Part shown: one piece after another, positions 59,765 through 64,000 of the stretch
Numbering within the stretch: the first letter of the stretch is position 1
Layout of the letters: every line of letters starts with the position of its first letter
Assembly: GCA_933228675.1 (NCBI GenBank)
Contig: OW121740.1
Coordinates: 157,221,191-157,285,190, forward strand
Origin: Stomorhina lunata
Lineage: Eukaryota > Arthropoda > Insecta > Diptera > Rhiniidae
Length of the DNA stretch: 64,000 bases
Direction: 5' to 3'
Program-made: the position numbers and the translations under genes
Notes under the pieces: model-generated
Told to the model about the DNA's origin: nothing
The model's database searches: none
The model's input: the letters and a program-made list of their open reading frames with translations, nothing else

Positions 59765-62700
59765 TTTTTTTTTAAATTAGAAATTTAAGAATTTTTTTTT
59801 AAATTTCCTATAAAAATAAGAAGTTTTTGAAAAATTTCGTAAAAAAATAAGAAATTTTTGAAAAATTTCTTACCAAAATAAGAAATTTTTGAAAAATTTC
59901 TTATAAAAATTAGAAATTTTTGAAAAATTTCTTATAAAAATAAGAAATTTTTGAAAAATTTCTTATAAAAATAAGAAATTTTTGAAAAATTTCTTATAAA
60001 AATCAGAAATTTTTGAAAAATTTCTTATAAAAATCAGAAATTTTTGAAAAATTTCTTATAAAAATAAGAAATTTTTGAAAAATTTCTTATAAAAGTAAGA
60101 AATTTTTGAAAAATTTCTTATAAAAATAAGAAATTTTTGAAAAATTTCTTGTAAAAATAAGAAATTTTTGAAAAATATCTTATGAAAATAAGAAATTTTT
60201 GAAAAATTTCTTATAAAAATAAGAAATTTTTGAAAAATTTCTTATGAAAATAAGAAATTTTTGAAAAATTTCTTATAAAAATAAGAAATTTTTGAAAAAT
60301 TTCTTATTAAAATAAGAAATTTTTGAAAAATTTCTTATAAAAATAAGAAATTTTTGAAAAATTTCTTATAAAAATAAGAAATTTTTGAAAAATTTCTTAT
60401 AAAAATAAGAAATTTTTGAAAAATTTCTTATAAAAATAAGAAATTTTTGAAAAATTTTTTATAAAAATAAGAAATTTTTGAAAAATTTCTTATAAAAATA
60501 AGAAATTTTTGAAAAATTTCTTATAAAAATAAGAAATTTTTGAAAAATTTCTTATAAAAATAAGAAATTTTTGAAAAATTTCTTATAAAAATAAGAAATT
60601 TTTGAAAAATTTCTTATAAAAATAAGAAATTTTTGAAAAAATTCTTATAAAAATCAGAAATTTTTGAAAAATTTCTTATAAAAATCAGAAATTTTTGAAA
60701 AATTTCTTATAAAAATAAGAAATTTTTGAAAAATTTCTTATAAAAATAAGAAATTTTTGAAAAATTTCTTATAAAAATAAGAAATTTTTGAAAAATTTCT
60801 TATAAAAATAAGAAATTTTTGAAAAATTTCTTATAAAAATAAGAAATTTTTGATAAATATCTTATGAAAATAAGAAATTTTTGAAAAATTTCTTATAAAA
60901 ATAAGAAATTTTTGAAAAATTTCTTATGAAAATAAGAAATTTTTGAAAACTTTCTTATAAAAATAAGAAATTTTTGAAAAATTTCTTTTAAAAATAAGAA
61001 ATTTTTGAAAAATTTCTTATAAAAATAAAAAAATTTTGAAAAATTTCTGATAAAAATAAGAAATTTTTGAAAAATTTCTTATAAAAATAAGAAATTTTTG
61101 AAAAATTTCTCATAAAAATAAGAAATTTTTTAAAAATTTCTTATAAAAATAAGAAATTTTTGAAAAATTTCTTACCAAAATAAGAAATTTTTGAAAAATT
61201 TCTTATAAAAATTAGAAATTTTTGAAAAATTTCTTATAAAAATAAGAAATTTTTGAAAAATTTCTTATAAAAATAAGAAATTTTTGAAAAATTTCTTATA
61301 AAAATCAGAAATTTTTGAAAAATTTCTTATAAAAATCAGAAATTTTTGAAAAATTTCTTATAAAAATAAGAAATTTTTGAAAAATTTCTTATAAAAGTAA
61401 GAAATTTTTGAAAAATTTCTTATAAAAATAAGAAATTTTTGAAAAATTTCTTGTAAAAATAAGAAATTTTTGAAAAATATCTTATGAAAATAAGAAATTT
61501 TTGAAAAATTTCTTATAAAAATAAGAAATTTTTGAAAAATTTCTTATGAAAATAAGAAATTTTTGAAAAATTTCTTATAAAAATAAGAAATTTTTGAAAA
61601 ATTTCTTATTAAAATAAGAAATTTTTGAAAAATTTCTTATAAAAATAAGAAATTTTTGAAAAATTTCTTATAAAAATAAGAAATTTTTGAAAAATTTCTT
61701 ATAAAAATAAGAAATTTTTGAAAAATTTCTTATAAAAATAAGAAATTTTTGAAAAATTTTTTATAAAAATAAGAAATTTTTGAAAAATTTCTTATAAAAA
61801 TAAGAAATTTTTGAAAAATTTCTTATAAAAATAAGAAATTTTTGAAAAATTTCTTATAAAAATAAGAAATTTTTGAAAAATTTCTTATAAAAATAAGAAA
61901 TTTTTGAAAAATTTCTTATAAAAATAAGAAATTTTTGAAAAAATTCTTATAAAAATCAGAAATTTTTGAAAAATTTCTTATAAAAATCAGAAATTTTTGA
62001 AAAATTTCTTATAAAAATAAGAAATTTTTGAAAAATTTCTTATAAAAATAAGAAATTTTTGAAAAATTTCTTATAAAAATAAGAAATTTTTGAAAAATTT
62101 CTTATAAAAATAAGAAATTTTTGAAAAATTTCTTATAAAAATAAGAAATTTTTGATAAATATCTTATGAAAATAAGAAATTTTTGAAAAATTTCTTATAA
62201 AAATAAGAAATTTTTGAAAAATTTCTTATGAAAATAAGAAATTTTTGAAAACTTTCTTATAAAAATAAGAAATTTTTGAAAAATTTCTTTTAAAAATAAG
62301 AAATTTTTGAAAAATTTCTTATAAAAATAAAAAAATTTTGAAAAATTTCTGATAAAAATAAGAAATTTTTGAAAAATTTCTTATAAAAATAAGAAATTTT
62401 TGAAAAATTTCTCATAAAAATAAGAAATTTTTTAAAAATTTCTTATAAAAATAAGAAATTTTTGAAAAATTTCTTATAAAAATAAGAAATTTTTGAAAAA
62501 TTTCTTATAAAAATAAGAAATTTTTGAAAAATTTCTTATAAAAATAAGAAATTTTTGAAAAATTTCTTATAAAAATAAGAAATTTTTGAAAAATTTTTTA
62601 TAAAAATAAGAAATTTTTGAAAAATTTCTTATAAAAATAAAAAAATTTTGAAAAATTTCTAATAAAAATAAGAAATTTTTGAAAAATTTCTTATAAAAAT

Positions 62701-64000
62701 AAGAAATTTTTGAAAAATTTCTCATAAAAATAAGAAATTTTTGAAAAATTTCTTATAAAAATAAGAAATTTTTGAAAAATTTCTTATAAAAATAAGAAAT
62801 TTTTGAAAAATTTCTTATAAAAATAAGAAATTTTTGAAAAATTTCTTATAAAAATAAGAAATTTTTGAAAAATTTCTTATAAAAATAAGAAATTTTTGAA
62901 AAATTTCTTACAAATTTTTGAAAAATTTCGTAAAAAAATAAGAAATTTTTGAAAAATTTCTTACCAAAATAAGAAATTTTTGAAAAATTTCTTATAAAAA
63001 TTAGAAATTTTTGAAAAATTTCTTATAAAAATAAGAAATTTTTGAAAAATTTCTTATAAAAATAAGAAATTTTTGAAAAATTTCTTATAAAAATCAGAAA
63101 TTTTTGAAAAATTTCTTATAAAAATCAGAAATTTTTGAAAAATTTCTTATAAAAATAAGAAATTTTTGAAAAATTTCTTATAAAAATAAGAAATTTTTGA
63201 AAAATTTCTTATAAAAGTAAGAAATTTTTGAAAAATTTCTTATAAAAATAAGAAATTTTTGAAAAATTTCTTGTAAAAATAAGAAATTTTTGAAAAATAT
63301 CTTATGAAAATAAGAAATTTTTGAAAAATTTCTTATAAAAATAAGAAATTTTTGAAAAATTTCTTATGAAAATAAGAAATTTTTGAAAAATTTCTTATAA
63401 AAATAAGAAATTTTTGAAAAATTTCTTATAAAAATAAGAAATTTTTGAAAAATTTCTTATAAAAATAAGAAATTTTTGAAAAATTTCTTATAAAAATAAG
63501 AAATTTTTGAAAAATTTCTTATAAAAATAAGAAATTTTTGAAAAATTTCTTATAAAAATAAGAAATTTTTGAAAAATTTCTTATAAAAATAAGAAATTTT
63601 TGAAAAATTTTTTATAAAAATAAGAAATTTTTGAAAAATTTCTTATAAAAATAAGAAATTTTTGAAAAATTTCTTATAAAAATAAGAAATTTTTGAAAAA
63701 TTTCTTATAAAAATAAGAAATTTTTGAAAAATTTCTTATAAAAATAAGAAATTTTTGAAAAAATTCTTATAAAAATCAGAAATTTTTGAAAAATTTCTTA
63801 TAAAAATCAGAAATTTTTGAAAAATTTCTTATAAAAATAAGAAATTTTTGAAAAATTTCTTATAAAAATAAGAAATTTTTGAAAAATTTCTTATAAAAAT
63901 AAGAAATTTTTGAAAAATTTCTTATAAAAATAAGAAATTTTTGAAAAATTTCTTATAAAAATAAGAAATTTTTGATAAATATCTTATGAAAATAAGAAAT
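59765..64000 (-). repeat. Family B array, reverse, with exact 1302-bp (42-unit) higher-order repeat
   Basis: About 137 units of AAGAAATTTTTGAAAAATTT plus CTTATAAAAAT, continuing past the window edge. Marker variants recur at fixed spacing: TTACCAAAAT at 59870 and 61172, AAAAGTAAGA at 60092 and 61393-61394, and TGATAAATAT at 60851 and 62153, all about 1302 bp (42 x 31). A third copy starts near 62911 with a broken unit followed by CGTAAAAAAATAAG, the marker that opens the array at 59838. Its markers lie at 62961, 63213 and 63973, and it carries one extra 31-bp unit. Between copies 2 and 3 a ~0.45 kb piece (about 62450-62911) is a further partial duplication. Confidence 0.96.

Noticed and set aside
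59765..64000. Assembly artefact as the source of the 1302-bp repeat
   Set aside because: It cannot be excluded without reads, but the third copy has its own broken start unit and one extra monomer, which simple duplicated assembly would not create.

Overview
This 64 kb window is very AT-rich and looks like non-coding DNA of a higher dipteran, probably a calyptrate fly (blowfly or housefly type). That placement is an inference. It rests on an INE-1/DINE-1-like interspersed repeat with CAAGTAAGAAA and CTATAGTCGGTCAAG ends, on fly-style AT-rich minisatellites, and on the lack of any bacterial gene organisation. No complete protein-coding gene can be supported. About 40 kb (roughly 60 %) is tandem repeat. 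The rest is AT-rich single-copy DNA with a few transposon relics, one tRNA-like sequence and three weak coding candidates. A giant intron or a large intergenic/heterochromatic block would both fit.

Repeat families, named here by unit length: A (32 bp; 1-1567 and 43897-45772), B (31 bp; 3215-5364, 47245-49452, 49973-51760, 52728-54388, 55290-58425, 59765-64000), C (31 bp; 10841-11444, 12546-14953 and short blocks at 16.4, 18.9, 20.4 and 23.2-23.7 kb), D (29 bp; 16510-18868, 20444-23178, 24443-26322), E (30-31 bp; 34621-35625, 36615-36925, 38756-42722), S14 (14 bp; 27335-29772, 30624-32600, 33970-34620) and S169 (169 bp; about 35740-36620). Families A to E all keep a TATAG(A/G)AAA core, a dyad-symmetric centre and a unit close to three helical turns, so they look like branches of one superfamily. 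Several arrays have higher-order structure; the clearest is an exact 1302-bp (42-unit) repeat in the last 4 kb.

Transposon relics lie between the arrays. There is an INE-1-like composite (7.7-8.8 kb, with a second fragment at 5.4 kb), a probable transposase remnant (about 7.0 kb), and a 442-bp inverted-repeat element with CTAGACACAAACC ends (8860-9301). Truncated copies of the last occur at 3.1, 6.0, 12.4 and 35.65 kb, and the 35.65 kb copy has expanded into the 169-bp satellite.

The most striking single item is on the minus strand at 34851-34896. It is a complete type I hammerhead ribozyme motif with every core nucleotide present and a minimal helix III, as found in Penelope-like retroelements. 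It lies in a ~230-bp relic interrupting an E array. Possible exons at about 9.92, 15.05-15.4 and 59.5 kb are recorded at low confidence.
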